Source: Bacteroidales bacterium
Lineage (GTDB): Bacteria; Bacteroidota; Bacteroidia; Bacteroidales; P3
Direction of reading: 5' to 3'
Assembly: GCA_017545365.1 (NCBI GenBank)
Contig: JAFWOP010000020.1
Span: 45,251-109,250, forward strand
Length of the DNA stretch: 64,000 nt
Part shown: in pieces, positions 34,279 to 42,992 of the stretch
Position numbering within the stretch: position 1 is the stretch's first letter
Layout of the letters: each line of letters opens with the position of its first letter
The notes under the pieces: model-generated
What the model saw: the letters and a program-made list of their open reading frames with translations, nothing else
Told to the model about the DNA's origin: nothing
The model's database searches: none
Made by a program: the position numbers and the translations under genes

Positions 34279-35277
34279 TCAAAGTAGGTAGATGGTGTTT
34301 CCATAAGCCGTTGGCGGTTTCTGCGGTACGACCACCTTGAAGCAGAATCTCAGGTACAGCTCCAAGGAACCCATACTGCGGCCGGGTTTGAACGACCCCA
34401 GGCGGCTGGTGGTAAAGTCGTACGATGCGCCCACACGCACTTTCTTCCATTGCACGCCTGCCAATACATAGATGGCGTCTTGTACACGGTAACCAAGGCC
34501 GCCCCAGAAGGCGTTCCGATAGTCAAGCAGGCAGGAAAGGTCGGCTTGGAAATAACTGAAGTTCGCGGTCTTCAAGAGAGCCGAGGGCTTAATGCGCAGC
34601 GATGGGGCCATCGAAGGGGTGTATTCGTATCCGCCCATGGCATACACCGTGCGGGCGTTGGTGAATTTAATCACATCGCTGTGAGCCCCCAAAAGGTTCT
34701 TCACCGAGAGGCCTAAATAGTATTTGCCAGGCACCTGGTAGTAGATACCCACGGCTCCATCAATCAGCATGGCGCTGACCTCCTTGCCGGTAAGCATGGG
34801 GTCGGGTGTTTCGTCAGGCCCATGCAGCTGGCCCAAATCAATCGAACTGTTCAGTAGGTCAACCTCAATACCGGCAGAAAGGTTACCCTCTCCCCAGAAC
34901 ATTCGGAATGCGTAGTCCAATGCCACCTCGATGTTGTCGTGGTAGCCAATCTTGTCCGAGACAAAGGTGAAGCCCAGTCCGCCATGGAGGAACTTGACAG
35001 GCATGTCGAACGTGAAGAGGATGTCAGTGGGTGTCGAACCAGCCTCCTTTCCCGAAGTGGGGGGGTCGAGCTTGAAACCCATCCATTGGTTTCTGTACAT
35101 TGCGGTTGCGCAAATCGAGCCAGAACTGCCTGCATAGCCGGGGTTGTAAGACATCCGGTTAAACATGTATTGAGAGAATTGGGGCTCCTGTTGAGCCATG
35201 ACAACACATGAAAATCCCAGTGCCATCACCAAAAGTGACAGTTTCTTGCTTAGTTTGATTCTCATGCGAGCACTCAT
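34279..35277 (-). CDS. porP: PorP/SprF family outer-membrane protein
   Basis: Predicted outer-membrane beta-barrel of 332 residues, with a signal peptide (LSLLVMALGFSCVVMA-QQ) and the family opening PQFSQYMFNRMSYNPGYAGSSG. Later strands: GLGFTFVSDKIGYHDN, VDGAVGIYYQVPGKYYLGLSVKNLL and VRVGASYDFTTSRL near the end. PorP/SprF proteins bind C-terminal domains of cargo and connect to the PorKLM machinery. ATG at 35277 is used; ATG 35265 is equally possible. Promoter box about 90 bases upstream. Confidence 0.93.
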   Translation of the reverse strand: MSARMRIKLSKKLSLLVMALGFSCVVMAQQEPQFSQYMFNRMSYNPGYAGSSGSICATAMYRNQWMGFKLDPPTSGKEAGSTPTDILFTFDMPVKFLHGGLGFTFVSDKIGYHDNIEVALDYAFRMFWGEGNLSAGIEVDLLNSSIDLGQLHGPDETPDPMLTGKEVSAMLIDGAVGIYYQVPGKYYLGLSVKNLLGAHSDVIKFTNARTVYAMGGYEYTPSMAPSLRIKPSALLKTANFSYFQADLSCLLDYRNAFWGGLGYRVQDAIYVLAGVQWKKVRVGASYDFTTSRLGSFKPGRSMGSLELYLRFCFKVVVPQKPPTAYGNTIYLL

Positions 35278-35366
35278 TTTAGTATCATGTAACTATTTAA
35301 TAATCTAATGTATATACGTATATCAAAGTTGCTTTTCATAAGAAAAGACAAACCAGTTTTTGACTT

Positions 35367-35375
35367 GCAAAGATA
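35367..35375 (-). promoter_or_regulatory. Bacteroidota -7 box for the porP-gldKLMN operon
   Basis: Reverse strand TATCTTTGC, leaving a leader of about 85 bases before porP. All six genes down to the second gldN lie on this strand with gaps of 20-140 bases. Confidence 0.75.
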
Positions 35376-35483
35376 ACAATAATTATTTACATGTGATGCT
35401 TTTTTTCAATTTTTTTTTTCTTTTTTTCTTTTTTCACCGTTTCAGCCCATCAGGAAATGAAGATGTCCGCAGCCGTTCTGCAC

Positions 35484-36344
35484 TCATTCATGGGGGATTA
35501 CATAGCTGTCGGGAAAGATGTCCATCAGCATTGCCTGAGTGCGTACGGCGTGGCTGCGGCTTTCGGCTATCACGAGGATGATTCGCACCTGCCTGTTTTG
35601 GAAATTGCGGTCGAAAACCACCTTGTTTTGGAGGTCTGGCGGCAGGCGTTTTGCCTCGTTGTTTGCCGCCTGCTGCGACCCGACGGTACAAAGCTCAATA
35701 TCATACTGATGCCCTTTGGCTGGCGGCCCTGTCACGATGGTGTCCTGTTTGCTGGCCAGAGCCGTGTCCTTGGCTGCTGCGGCCTGGGGGGTGCGTTGAA
35801 CTTCTTTCTGTTGCTTGACCTTGGGCGGGGAGGATGCCTCCCGTTTGGGGCGGTTCTGTTGGGCCAGTGTGTGGGGCGACCCCTGCGAGTTGATGGGCCA
35901 GGGCGAGATGCGTTTTACGCGGCTCTTGTCGCGGAAGGCCATGTATTCGGCCTCTGTCATGGCCAATGTGTCCTGATTGCTCCAAAGGAAACTGCCCATG
36001 CGGGGGTCTAAAATCGTGACTTTCACCCTCCCAGAGCCTTTGATGCCCAGGGTGTGCACTGCCAATTTGGTCATGTCCAGAATGCCGCTCTTGGGGCAGC
36101 GGTCGTTCACTCTCACCACCACGTGCTGGTTGGTTACCGGGTAGGTGACAAGCAGGTAGGTGCCCATGGGCAGGGTCTTGTGGGCGGCGGTGTATTGGTT
36201 CTGCCGGAAGATTTCGCCACAAGAGGTCTTGCGTCCCACAAAGCGGTCGGCATAATAGGTCCCCAGCATCGTGGTGTCGCTGGCCTTTGCCAGCATGTCG
36301 ATGCTGTCCTGTATGCCCTGCGCGCTGCCTAGCAGCGGACACAT
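35484..36344 (-). CDS. RlpA-like protein with C-terminal SPOR-like domain
   Basis: Double-psi beta-barrel protein of the septal RlpA type: TMLGTYYADRFVGRKTSCGEIF, YTAAHKTLPMGTYLLV, VVVRVNDRCPKSGILDMTKLAVHTLG. After a Pro/Ala/Gln linker (residues 165-205) the last 80 residues resemble a SPOR repeat that binds denuded glycan strands. The ATG at 36344 cuts the signal peptide. The same frame continues upstream as MKKVLYILLVMCPLLGSAQ if ATT at 36374 acts as start; there is no ATG, GTG or TTG there. It follows kdsC by about 40 bases. Confidence 0.85.
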   Translation of the reverse strand: MCPLLGSAQGIQDSIDMLAKASDTTMLGTYYADRFVGRKTSCGEIFRQNQYTAAHKTLPMGTYLLVTYPVTNQHVVVRVNDRCPKSGILDMTKLAVHTLGIKGSGRVKVTILDPRMGSFLWSNQDTLAMTEAEYMAFRDKSRVKRISPWPINSQGSPHTLAQQNRPKREASSPPKVKQQKEVQRTPQAAAAKDTALASKQDTIVTGPPAKGHQYDIELCTVGSQQAANNEAKRLPPDLQNKVVFDRNFQNRQVRIILVIAESRSHAVRTQAMLMDIFPDSYVIPHE

Positions 36345-36416
36345 GACTAGTAGTATATATAGTACCTTTTTAATAATAAATAGTATTAAATGAATATTTC
36401 GGTGAATTGACGTCGG

Positions 36417-36953
36417 TTACCATTTGAGGGCTTCGTGCTGGCTGTCTTGTGGGTCGAACCAGTTCCCTTGCAGCCTTAGCACCTGCTCTATGATGTCTCT
36501 CACACATCCTTTCCCTCCCTGATAGAGCGACACATAGTCACTTATCTCCTTGATTTCTATTGCTGCGTCTGCCGGACAGGCGGCGACACCGCAGTGGGTC
36601 ATGATGCCGTAGTCGGGGATGTCGTCGCCCATGCACACCACCTGCCGCTCCTCCAGCCCGTTGTCGGTCAGAAAGCGGGTGTAGCGTTCCAGCTTGTTGG
36701 CGCAACCCGTATAGCATTGCGTCACCCCCAGTGCCTTCATCCTGTTGTCGATGCTCTGCGATGTGGCTCCTGAGATGAGGGCGATGATATAACCCTTCTT
36801 TACTGCGTATTGTATGGCGAAACCGTCCTTGATGTTTCCGCATCTCACGGTCTCCCCGTCGGCGTAAGTCCATACGTCGCCGTTGGTCATCACGCCGTCA
36901 AAGTCGAACACAAAGGCTCTAATGTCGTGTAGCTTCTCTTTGTAATTAATCAT
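36417..36953 (-). CDS. kdsC: 3-deoxy-D-manno-octulosonate 8-phosphate phosphatase (KdsC)
   Basis: HAD-family phosphatase of 178 residues making free Kdo for lipid A core synthesis. Motif 1 FVFDFDGVMTNGDVW, motif 2 ALISGATS, the lysine in ANKLERY and motif 4 CMGDDIPDYGIM are all present, and length fits the tetrameric capless KdsC. The start used is ATG 36953 (MINYKEKL). A TTG at 36971 overlaps the upstream TGA as TTGA and could be the coupled start. Confidence 0.93.
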   Translation of the reverse strand: MINYKEKLHDIRAFVFDFDGVMTNGDVWTYADGETVRCGNIKDGFAIQYAVKKGYIIALISGATSQSIDNRMKALGVTQCYTGCANKLERYTRFLTDNGLEERQVVCMGDDIPDYGIMTHCGVAACPADAAIEIKEISDYVSLYQGGKGCVRDIIEQVLRLQGNWFDPQDSQHEALKW

Positions 36954-36967
36954 TATGTGCAGATGGT

Positions 36968-38332
36968 TCAATGTGTTAGTGTCTCCAGGGGGCAGCTGGC
37001 ATAGTCCAGCACCTCTTCATACACCTTGCGCCATCCTTTCCATTCGGCTTCCTCGCAGAGGTTCTGGTTGTGGAAGATGCAGCTGAAGGTGCCGCCGAGC
37101 GAGCGCACCTCGTCGATGAGTTTGCGGTACTGTGCCAGGGCCTCGTCGGGTGTCATTTTCAGATATTTCTGGAAGGTGGTGTCCATTGCCATGAAGGGGT
37201 GTATCTTCAGGTCTAGTTCCTGGTTGCTGCTCAGGTCGAAGAAGGGGACTATCGAACAGCTCCCGTTCCTGAAGCCGGGTTGTTCGGCAAAGCCCATCGA
37301 GTAGTCGTGGGCGATGTGGTTGTGCACTAGGTTGCGGTAGGCCGAAGGCAGCTGGAAACGCAGGAAGTGGAACCTGTTGCGGACGATGGTGCGGTGCAGG
37401 ATGTCCGACAGCCGCTCTATCTCCTTCTCCAGCCGGCGGGGCTCCTCGGCTGAGTAGTACGAGCCGTGGATGCCGATTTTGGCGTAGTCGCCCAGGTGCT
37501 GCAGCAGCTCGCGGAAGTCGTTGTTCTGGTAGGAGCAGGGCTTGTCGTAGATGCCGTAGTCGCTCAGCAGGGCGAAGAAGATGAGGGCGTTGCGGTCGCC
37601 CCGGCTCAGTTGTTGTTCCAGTATATAGTCGAAGGTGTCGAAAGGGTCGGGCTCTTTTTTGCGGAGCACACGGATGCGGCGGCGCACCTCGTGCGGCTCA
37701 TGGCGGCGGATGCCGTCGCGGGCGATGCCCATAGCCGTCCGGAACAGGCCCTTGTGAAGGTAGCCGTAGGCGGCATCGATGTCCACTGTCTGCACGAAGT
37801 TGTACGTGAGCGGGCCGAAAACCGTTTCGGGATAATGTGCCAGTATGATGTCGCGCAGCATCAGCGCCCACCGCTCCACCACGGCGGTCTGGAGGAAGCC
37901 GTGGCGGTAGGCCAGGCTCTCGCTGACCATGAAACGGCTGTGCTCGTCGCGGTGGTGGGGCAGGTATTCCTCGTAGCGCGAAAGCATGTAGAAGATGGCA
38001 GCCAGGGGGTCGAACGGCAGGGCGGCGTGGCGGTTGAACACGGGGAACAGAGCGGGTTGCCCCTCGTGGGTGAAAAAGTGGCAGTCCTTCTCCTCAATCG
38101 AGGTTTCAAAAAGCAGTTCTGACGATTTCAAAAACAAAAATGGGGGTTCCTCGGCAGTCTTAGAAATGTCAAAAACAGGTTGCGGCGAATAGCATAACCT
38201 AGCCCCCTGATGTCGCCCAAAAACCTCCTTGTCGGTGGTGATGGCGAAGTCAGTCCTGAGTATGTCGCGCATGACCACATTGATTGTGTAGCCTACGCGG
38301 TTGGTCAGTTTGGGCACATATATAAGCAACAT
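36968..38332 (-). CDS. Polysaccharide deacetylase family protein
   Basis: Carbohydrate-esterase-4-like protein of 454 residues, probably cytoplasmic or membrane-associated, as no signal peptide is seen. An N-terminal domain (DUF7033-like: SRYEEYLPHHRDEHSRFMV) precedes a NodB-like fold: VQTVDIDAAYGY with the paired aspartates, KIGIHGSYYS and HPFMAMDTTF. Co-linear with kdsC and rlpA, so a role in surface glycan maturation is likely. The start is ATG 38332 because ATG 38365 overlaps the promoter box at 38354-38362. Confidence 0.82.
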   Translation of the reverse strand: MLLIYVPKLTNRVGYTINVVMRDILRTDFAITTDKEVFGRHQGARLCYSPQPVFDISKTAEEPPFLFLKSSELLFETSIEEKDCHFFTHEGQPALFPVFNRHAALPFDPLAAIFYMLSRYEEYLPHHRDEHSRFMVSESLAYRHGFLQTAVVERWALMLRDIILAHYPETVFGPLTYNFVQTVDIDAAYGYLHKGLFRTAMGIARDGIRRHEPHEVRRRIRVLRKKEPDPFDTFDYILEQQLSRGDRNALIFFALLSDYGIYDKPCSYQNNDFRELLQHLGDYAKIGIHGSYYSAEEPRRLEKEIERLSDILHRTIVRNRFHFLRFQLPSAYRNLVHNHIAHDYSMGFAEQPGFRNGSCSIVPFFDLSSNQELDLKIHPFMAMDTTFQKYLKMTPDEALAQYRKLIDEVRSLGGTFSCIFHNQNLCEEAEWKGWRKVYEEVLDYASCPLETLTH

Positions 38333-38353
38333 AAAATGTGGCTTTTTAAAAAT

Positions 38354-38362
38354 GCAAAAGTA
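38354..38362 (-). promoter_or_regulatory. Bacteroidota -7 box for deacetylase-kdsC-rlpA
   Basis: Reverse strand TACTTTTGC, about 22 bases upstream of the ATG at 38332. Confidence 0.75.
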
Positions 38363-38365
38363 CAA

Positions 38366-38637
38366 CTTTTTTCGGACATATTGTATTTTTGATTATTTAA
38401 GCCGCTCTCCGAGGGTGGCTCCCATCCCCCAGTTTGTGCGTGTCGCCTACGTTTGTCCCATGTCGCCCTCCGGCGATGGCACATGTGCCGTTTCGCTCCA
38501 AAATCGCCCCCGCATGGCAGAATATATGCTATTTGTTTTTGATGTTATTCGTATTTTATCGCGGTGGGATAAACCAAAAGCGAAAAGAGGAGTTGCGAAT
38601 CCGTCAGCCATCGTAAAAGGATGGGGCGGGGCGGGTG
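38366..38637. other. Gene-free gap, nothing clear
   Basis: About 270 bases upstream of the deacetylase promoter and downstream of the LD-carboxypeptidase. A small CGCC/GGCG hairpin with an inverted CATGT pair (38459-38486) is seen, but no open frame with coding character and no repeat shared with the rest of the window. Confidence 0.4.
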
Positions 38638-39561
38638 TCAGGTTGCTGCGGGCTGGGCTAGAGAGGCGGCGGTGTCAGACACCGTGAGGTGTGCCTCGCG
38701 CCCAAGGACGAGGGCGTGGTTGTCGGTGCCGTTGTGCCCGGCGGGGAAGTTGAAGAGGACGGGGTAGCCGTATTCCGCCACCGCGTCGCTCACTATCTCC
38801 TCGGCAGTGCGGCCAAAGGGGATGGTGTTGTCGTGCATGTCGCTCATCTGCCCAACGAGCAGGCCCGCCAGTCCTTCGAGGTGGCCGCAGCGTTTGAGGT
38901 TCATCATCATGCGGTCGATGTGGTAGAGGTATTCGTCGAGGTCTTCGATAAAGAGTAGCTTGCCCTGTGTGCTGATGTCGCTGGGCGAGCCGCAGAGGCT
39001 GTAGAGCATCGACAGGTTGCCGCCCACCAGCACTCCCCGGGCTGTGCCGGTGCGGTTGAGGGGGTGTGGGGCGCAGCTGTATTCGAGGCTTCCGCCGAAG
39101 AGGGCCTGCCTCAGCGTGTCGGTGGCGGGGTAGTGCCTGCCGACGGCGTCGTCGGGTATGTTGATGGGCATGGTGGCGTGTAGGGTCTCGATGCCGCAGT
39201 GGCGGTGTATGTGGCTGTGCAGCACGGTGATGTCGCTGTAGCCGACAATCCATTTGGGTTTTTGGCAGAAGCGCTTGAAGTCCAGCCGGTCGATGATGCG
39301 CACGGTGCCGTAGCCGCCGCGGGCGCAGAAGATGGTGCGGATGTCGGGGTCGTCGAGTTGCTGCTGCAGCACCGCGGCACGCACGTCGTCGCTGCCGGCA
39401 AACTGGCGGTCGCTGTCGAACAGGTGGTCGGGCAGCACCACTTCCAGCTGCCAGGAGCGGAGCAGTCTGACGGCGGCGCCAATTTCGGTGCGCGACACCT
39501 TGCGTGCGGGAGCCACTAGGGCCACCCGGTCGCCGGGTTTCAGATGGGAAGGTGTGTCCAT
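38638..39561 (-). CDS. LD-carboxypeptidase (peptidase S66)
   Basis: Serine peptidase of 307 residues that removes the terminal D-Ala from murein tetrapeptides during recycling. N-terminal LKPGDRVALVAPAR, the nucleophile region FCARGGYGTVRIID (serine hydrolases of this family have GGxGxxR before it), KWIVGYSDITVLHSHIHRH with the catalytic Ser, LVGGNLSMLYSLCGSP, LFIEDLDEYLYHIDRMM with the Glu, and GHNGTDNHALVLG with the His. The start used is ATG 39561; an upstream frame extension lacks conservation. Confidence 0.92.
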   Translation of the reverse strand: MDTPSHLKPGDRVALVAPARKVSRTEIGAAVRLLRSWQLEVVLPDHLFDSDRQFAGSDDVRAAVLQQQLDDPDIRTIFCARGGYGTVRIIDRLDFKRFCQKPKWIVGYSDITVLHSHIHRHCGIETLHATMPINIPDDAVGRHYPATDTLRQALFGGSLEYSCAPHPLNRTGTARGVLVGGNLSMLYSLCGSPSDISTQGKLLFIEDLDEYLYHIDRMMMNLKRCGHLEGLAGLLVGQMSDMHDNTIPFGRTAEEIVSDAVAEYGYPVLFNFPAGHNGTDNHALVLGREAHLTVSDTAASLAQPAAT

Positions 39562-39821
39562 TGTGTGCTTCTTTTTATGTCGTAGTTTGTTGCGGGTAAA
39601 ACGTCCGGCAACGTTTTTTATTGTGTCCCTTTCCCCTATTTTCTCTCCCGCCAAGCACCGCGGCAGAGAGGCGCATCCTCACAGTTTGCGTTTGTAGGGT
39701 GCGGGTGATTAGGTATATATAGCAGTATATAGGAGAGGCACGCTCTCGGTCCGGCATCGGCGCGCCTTACAGGGCAGACGCATCAAAATTAGTTGTCAGG
39801 TATGCCGAAAGTTCATATACG

Positions 39822-40418
39822 ATGTGCGGCAATGCGACTCCGGCACTTTTGTATATGAACCAGATGTTTAAGAATTGCAGCACCTTGACCTCCATCCAGT
39901 TCCCGCCGACGTTTAATACAAGCAGAGTAACCAATATGTATGGTGTGTTTTTATATTGTGAAGGACTAACAAGCATTTCAATACCCAGTTTCTCTACCAG
40001 CAGTACGACTAATATGGAATCTATGTTCAATGGCTGTAAGTCACTCCAAAGCCTGACTTTAGGACCGGCCTTCACAGCTGGAAGTGCGACTAATATGAGA
40101 CGCATGTTTAAGGACTGCCGTGGCTTGAGCACGCTGGACCTCTCGAATTTCAACACTAGCCAAGTGACAGATATGCAGGAAATGTTTAGCGAATGTCGCA
40201 GCCTAACCAGCCTTACGCTCGGGAGCAACTTTACTATGAATGCGGTAAGCAGTTATGGTTCTATGTTGAAAAATTTAGGTTATAACTCAAGTAGTACCAC
40301 CGTCACCTGTATGAATAGCGACACCAAGACATTTTTAGAAGAGCATGGGGGAAGTTCAGGTACAAATGCACCCAGTTATGTGGTGTATGTGTATTCCTCT
40401 GGCTCGTCGAAGAAATAA
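39822..40418 (+). CDS. BspA-like (DUF285) repeat protein, apparently N-terminally truncated
   Basis: Protein of 198 residues with four or five tandem DUF285 repeats of about 25 residues: MNQMFKNCSTLTSIQF, MYGVFLYCEGLTSISI, MESMFNGCKSLQSLTL, MRRMFKDCRGLSTLDLSNFNTS, MQEMFSECRSLTSLTL. Such repeats occur in surface-exposed or secreted Bacteroidales proteins. No signal peptide or sorting domain is present, and the frame stays open upstream to about 39723 without a plausible start, so this is probably the 3' end of a longer gene that lost its front. A good terminator follows at 40438. Confidence 0.65.
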   Translation: MCGNATPALLYMNQMFKNCSTLTSIQFPPTFNTSRVTNMYGVFLYCEGLTSISIPSFSTSSTTNMESMFNGCKSLQSLTLGPAFTAGSATNMRRMFKDCRGLSTLDLSNFNTSQVTDMQEMFSECRSLTSLTLGSNFTMNAVSSYGSMLKNLGYNSSSTTVTCMNSDTKTFLEEHGGSSGTNAPSYVVYVYSSGSSKK

Positions 40419-40437
40419 TTGCTGCGCATAGGCAAAG

Positions 40438-40478
40438 GACAAAGGGTGTTTCGGGTTTCGAGACACCCTTTGTCTTTT
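40438..40478 (+). terminator. Terminator after the DUF285 gene
   Basis: 12-bp perfect stem GACAAAGGGTGT (40438-40449) with ACACCCTTTGTC (40463-40474), then TTTT. Its arms closely match the terminator at 42993-43028. Confidence 0.85.
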
Positions 40479-40731
40479 GGTGCTAGTCTGCCACAGCCGC
40501 GTGCGAAACGGTGCTGATATGGTAATGTGTCTGCGGCACATTTGGTGATGGTAGAAATATAGGGGTAACAATAATGTGCCGGAAACACAATTTCCCGGTA
40601 GCCCCGCTCGCAGTGTGGAGTGCTATAAATCAGCAGAATAATGTGTGTCGGCGTGAAGGCATCATCTCGAACAAGCACCACCACACCTTATTTTTTCACC
40701 GCCACTTAACTTTTAATTCAAAAAAGTTTTG

Positions 40732-40740
40732 TATATTTGC
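40732..40740 (+). promoter_or_regulatory. Bacteroidota -7 box for the sensory hydrogenase module
   Basis: TATATTTGC, 43 bases before the DRTGG ATG. The 250 bases between the previous terminator and this box contain no gene. Confidence 0.7.
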
Positions 40741-40782
40741 AATCTGAAATCACTGTAAAAATAACGTAAAATACCAAATATC

Positions 40783-41124
40783 ATGACACTGCGAGAAATA
40801 GTCAAGGTTCTTAACGCCTCGGTGTATTTGGGCGAGGAACGTTTAGACGAGGAGGTGACCAATGCCTTCGCATCCGATTTGATGAGCGATGTGCTGACTC
40901 TCAAAGAAACCCCCATGCTTATAACCGGTTTGTGTAATGTGCAGACCATCCGCACTTGCGACATGGCCACGCTGGACATTGTGGTGTTTGTCCGAAACAA
41001 GAAGCCTACCGAAGACATGATTGAATTGGCCGAGGACAACGATATGGTGCTTATTGCCACCAGCTATTCCATGTTCAAGACCTGCGGGTTGCTCTTCAAC
41101 GCCGGCATAGAACCATTGTACTAA
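40783..41124 (+). CDS. DRTGG-domain protein, second paralogue
   Basis: Protein of 113 residues: MTLREIVKVLNASVYLG, FASDLMSDVL, DIVVFVRNKKPTEDMIELAEDNDMVLIATSYSMF and a C-terminal GLLFNAGIEPLY. Same domain as the protein at 12775-13107 and about the same size. It is first in a three-gene operon with an RsbW-like ATPase and an [FeFe]-hydrogenase-like iron-sulfur protein, a set found together in many anaerobes. Probable regulatory ligand-binding role; this is inference from context. Confidence 0.87.
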   Translation: MTLREIVKVLNASVYLGEERLDEEVTNAFASDLMSDVLTLKETPMLITGLCNVQTIRTCDMATLDIVVFVRNKKPTEDMIELAEDNDMVLIATSYSMFKTCGLLFNAGIEPLY

Positions 41125-41145
41125 TCTTTTTAGACTGTTATTATT

Positions 41146-41559
41146 ATGCATCAAGAATATACTGTTATCGAAGGGGACTTTGTCAATGCTGGCACTGCCT
41201 CCAGCTCGGTCAAGAAGACGCTCAAGCAGCTCGGTGTGAATCCCCAGATAGTGAAACGCGTGGTGGTAGCCCTGTATGAGGCCGAGGTCAACGCCATTGC
41301 CCATGCCTACGGCGGCAAGGTGCTGGTGGACATCGAGGCCGACAAGATACACATGGTGGTGGCCGACAAGGGTCCCGGCATACCTGACATTGCCCAGGCC
41401 ATGCAGGAAGGCTACTCCACTGCCCGCCCCGAGGTGCGCGATATGGGCTTCGGCGCCGGCATGGGGCTGCCCAATATGCAAAAGAATGTCGACAAACTGA
41501 ACGTCACCTCCGAGGTGGGCGTCGGCACCACCGTGGAGATGGAAGTAAACTTTGTGTAA
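41146..41559 (+). CDS. HATPase-domain protein, anti-sigma/serine kinase type
   Basis: GHKL ATP-binding protein of 137 residues resembling RsbW/SpoIIAB: N box VALYEAEVNAIAHAYGG near residue 42, G1 box VVADKGPGIPDI near 74, and G2 box MGFGAGMGLPNMQKNVD near 104. No histidine phosphoacceptor domain or membrane segment, so it would act on partner proteins. The downstream Fe-S gene starts just after its stop (TAATATG), which suggests coupled translation and complex formation. Confidence 0.88.
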   Translation: MHQEYTVIEGDFVNAGTASSSVKKTLKQLGVNPQIVKRVVVALYEAEVNAIAHAYGGKVLVDIEADKIHMVVADKGPGIPDIAQAMQEGYSTARPEVRDMGFGAGMGLPNMQKNVDKLNVTSEVGVGTTVEMEVNFV

Positions 41560-41560
41560 T

Positions 41561-42934
41561 ATGTTTTATCACGCCCTGGAAATTGACGACGGCAACTGCA
41601 TCGGATGTTCCCGGTGTATGAAGATTTGCCCTACCGAAGCCATCCGTATCACCAATGGCAAGGCTTTTATTATGGAGGACCGCTGCATCGACTGTGGCAA
41701 GTGCCATGCCGCATGCCCCGTTGACGCCATCTACATCAAACAGGATGACTTCAAGTTGGTCCACGAGTTCCCGCACTCGGTGGCCCTGCTGCCCGCTGTG
41801 TTTTTGGGGCAGTTTCCCGACGATATTCGCGTGTCGCGCATCTATGCCGCACTGAAGGATTTGGGATTCAAGCATGTCTTCGAGGTTGAGTCGGCAGCCG
41901 ATGTCTATGTCGATGTCAAGCACAGGTACGCCCGCGAGCATGAGGACGACGAACCCCTCATTTCCAGTTTCTGCCCCGCCATCGTCCGCCTTATCCAAAT
42001 CAAGTACCCCTCGCTGGTGGGCAACATCATCCCCGTCAAGGCACCGCTAGACATCTCTGCCATGTATGTACTCAAGGTGCTCACCGAGGAGCGCGGTGTG
42101 CCCCGCGAGGAGGTGGGCCTCTTCTATGTCACCCCTTGTGCTGCCAAAATCGCCGCCGTCAAAGCCCCCGTGGGTGAGAAACGCTCGCTCATCGACGGCG
42201 TCATCAATATGGATGCCCTTTTCAACAAGGTGTACCGCAAGATAAAGGAGCAGGGCAAGGGCTATGCCTACAAGGCACTGGAGACCCCCCAGCTGTCGGC
42301 CGACGCCATCCTGTCGACCCTTACCAACGGCGAGCGCCGCCTCTGCCGCGCCAAACGCTCCTATGCCATCGACGGCATCGAGAATGTGATGGACTTCCTC
42401 GATAAGCTGGAGAACGACGAGGTGGAGGGCGTGGAGTTCCTCGAGCTGCGAGCCTGCGACCAGAGTTGCGCCGGTGCCCTGCTCTCGTGCGAGAACCGCT
42501 TCCTCTGTGGCGAGCGCATGTATGCCCGTGCCCGCAAGGCTGCCGAACGCGAGCGCAACGGCGAGGTGGCACGCGCCCGCGAGATGGACGCCTACAGGGA
42601 CTATCTGATTGAGAACTCATCCGTCGAGCCGGTGCAGGCCCGCTCCATGCTCACCCTCGACAAAGACCTCACCAAAGCCTACCAGAAGCTCGAACGCATC
42701 AACAAGCTCAAGATGTACCTGCCGCAGGTCGACTGCGGCATGTGTGGCGCACCCACGTGCGAGGCCTTCGCCAGCGACGTGGTGTGCCGTCAGGTAGGCC
42801 TCACCAAGTGTGTTTTTTACCAACGCCATCTCGAGCGTCTCAACGACATCACCCGTCAGGAGTGCCTGGCCGCCACCCGTTCGGTGTGGGGCGAGGACCC
42901 CATCGGCGACAATCCCCCCCCGGAGGTGAAATAG
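41561..42934 (+). CDS. [FeFe]-hydrogenase-like iron-sulfur protein, putative H2 sensor
   Basis: Protein of 457 residues: two ferredoxin clusters at the N terminus (CIGCSRCMKICP, CIDCGKCHAACP), a hydrogenase-like large domain, and a C-terminal four-cysteine Fe-S motif (DCGMCGAPTCEAFASD, then KCVFYQRH). H-cluster cysteines are kept: L1 reads SSFCPA (near 136), L2 TPCAAKIAA (near 190), L3 RACDQSCAGA (near 296). The proton-relay Cys of TSCCPxW is Phe, and the L2 Glu is missing, as in sensory-type hydrogenases and unlike the catalytic subunit at 50096. The start is ATG 41561. Probable redox/H2 sensing with the HATPase. Confidence 0.85.
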   Translation: MFYHALEIDDGNCIGCSRCMKICPTEAIRITNGKAFIMEDRCIDCGKCHAACPVDAIYIKQDDFKLVHEFPHSVALLPAVFLGQFPDDIRVSRIYAALKDLGFKHVFEVESAADVYVDVKHRYAREHEDDEPLISSFCPAIVRLIQIKYPSLVGNIIPVKAPLDISAMYVLKVLTEERGVPREEVGLFYVTPCAAKIAAVKAPVGEKRSLIDGVINMDALFNKVYRKIKEQGKGYAYKALETPQLSADAILSTLTNGERRLCRAKRSYAIDGIENVMDFLDKLENDEVEGVEFLELRACDQSCAGALLSCENRFLCGERMYARARKAAERERNGEVARAREMDAYRDYLIENSSVEPVQARSMLTLDKDLTKAYQKLERINKLKMYLPQVDCGMCGAPTCEAFASDVVCRQVGLTKCVFYQRHLERLNDITRQECLAATRSVWGEDPIGDNPPPEVK

Positions 42935-42992
42935 GCCTCCTGCCAACGGTCGCCACCATTGCGTCGGTGTCCGGCGGCGCAGGGCAAAAGAG

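Noticed and set aside
41561..42934. Second catalytic hydrogenase
   Set aside because: The proton-relay Cys and L2 Glu are replaced and no partner flavin subunit is encoded beside it, so a sensory role is more likely.
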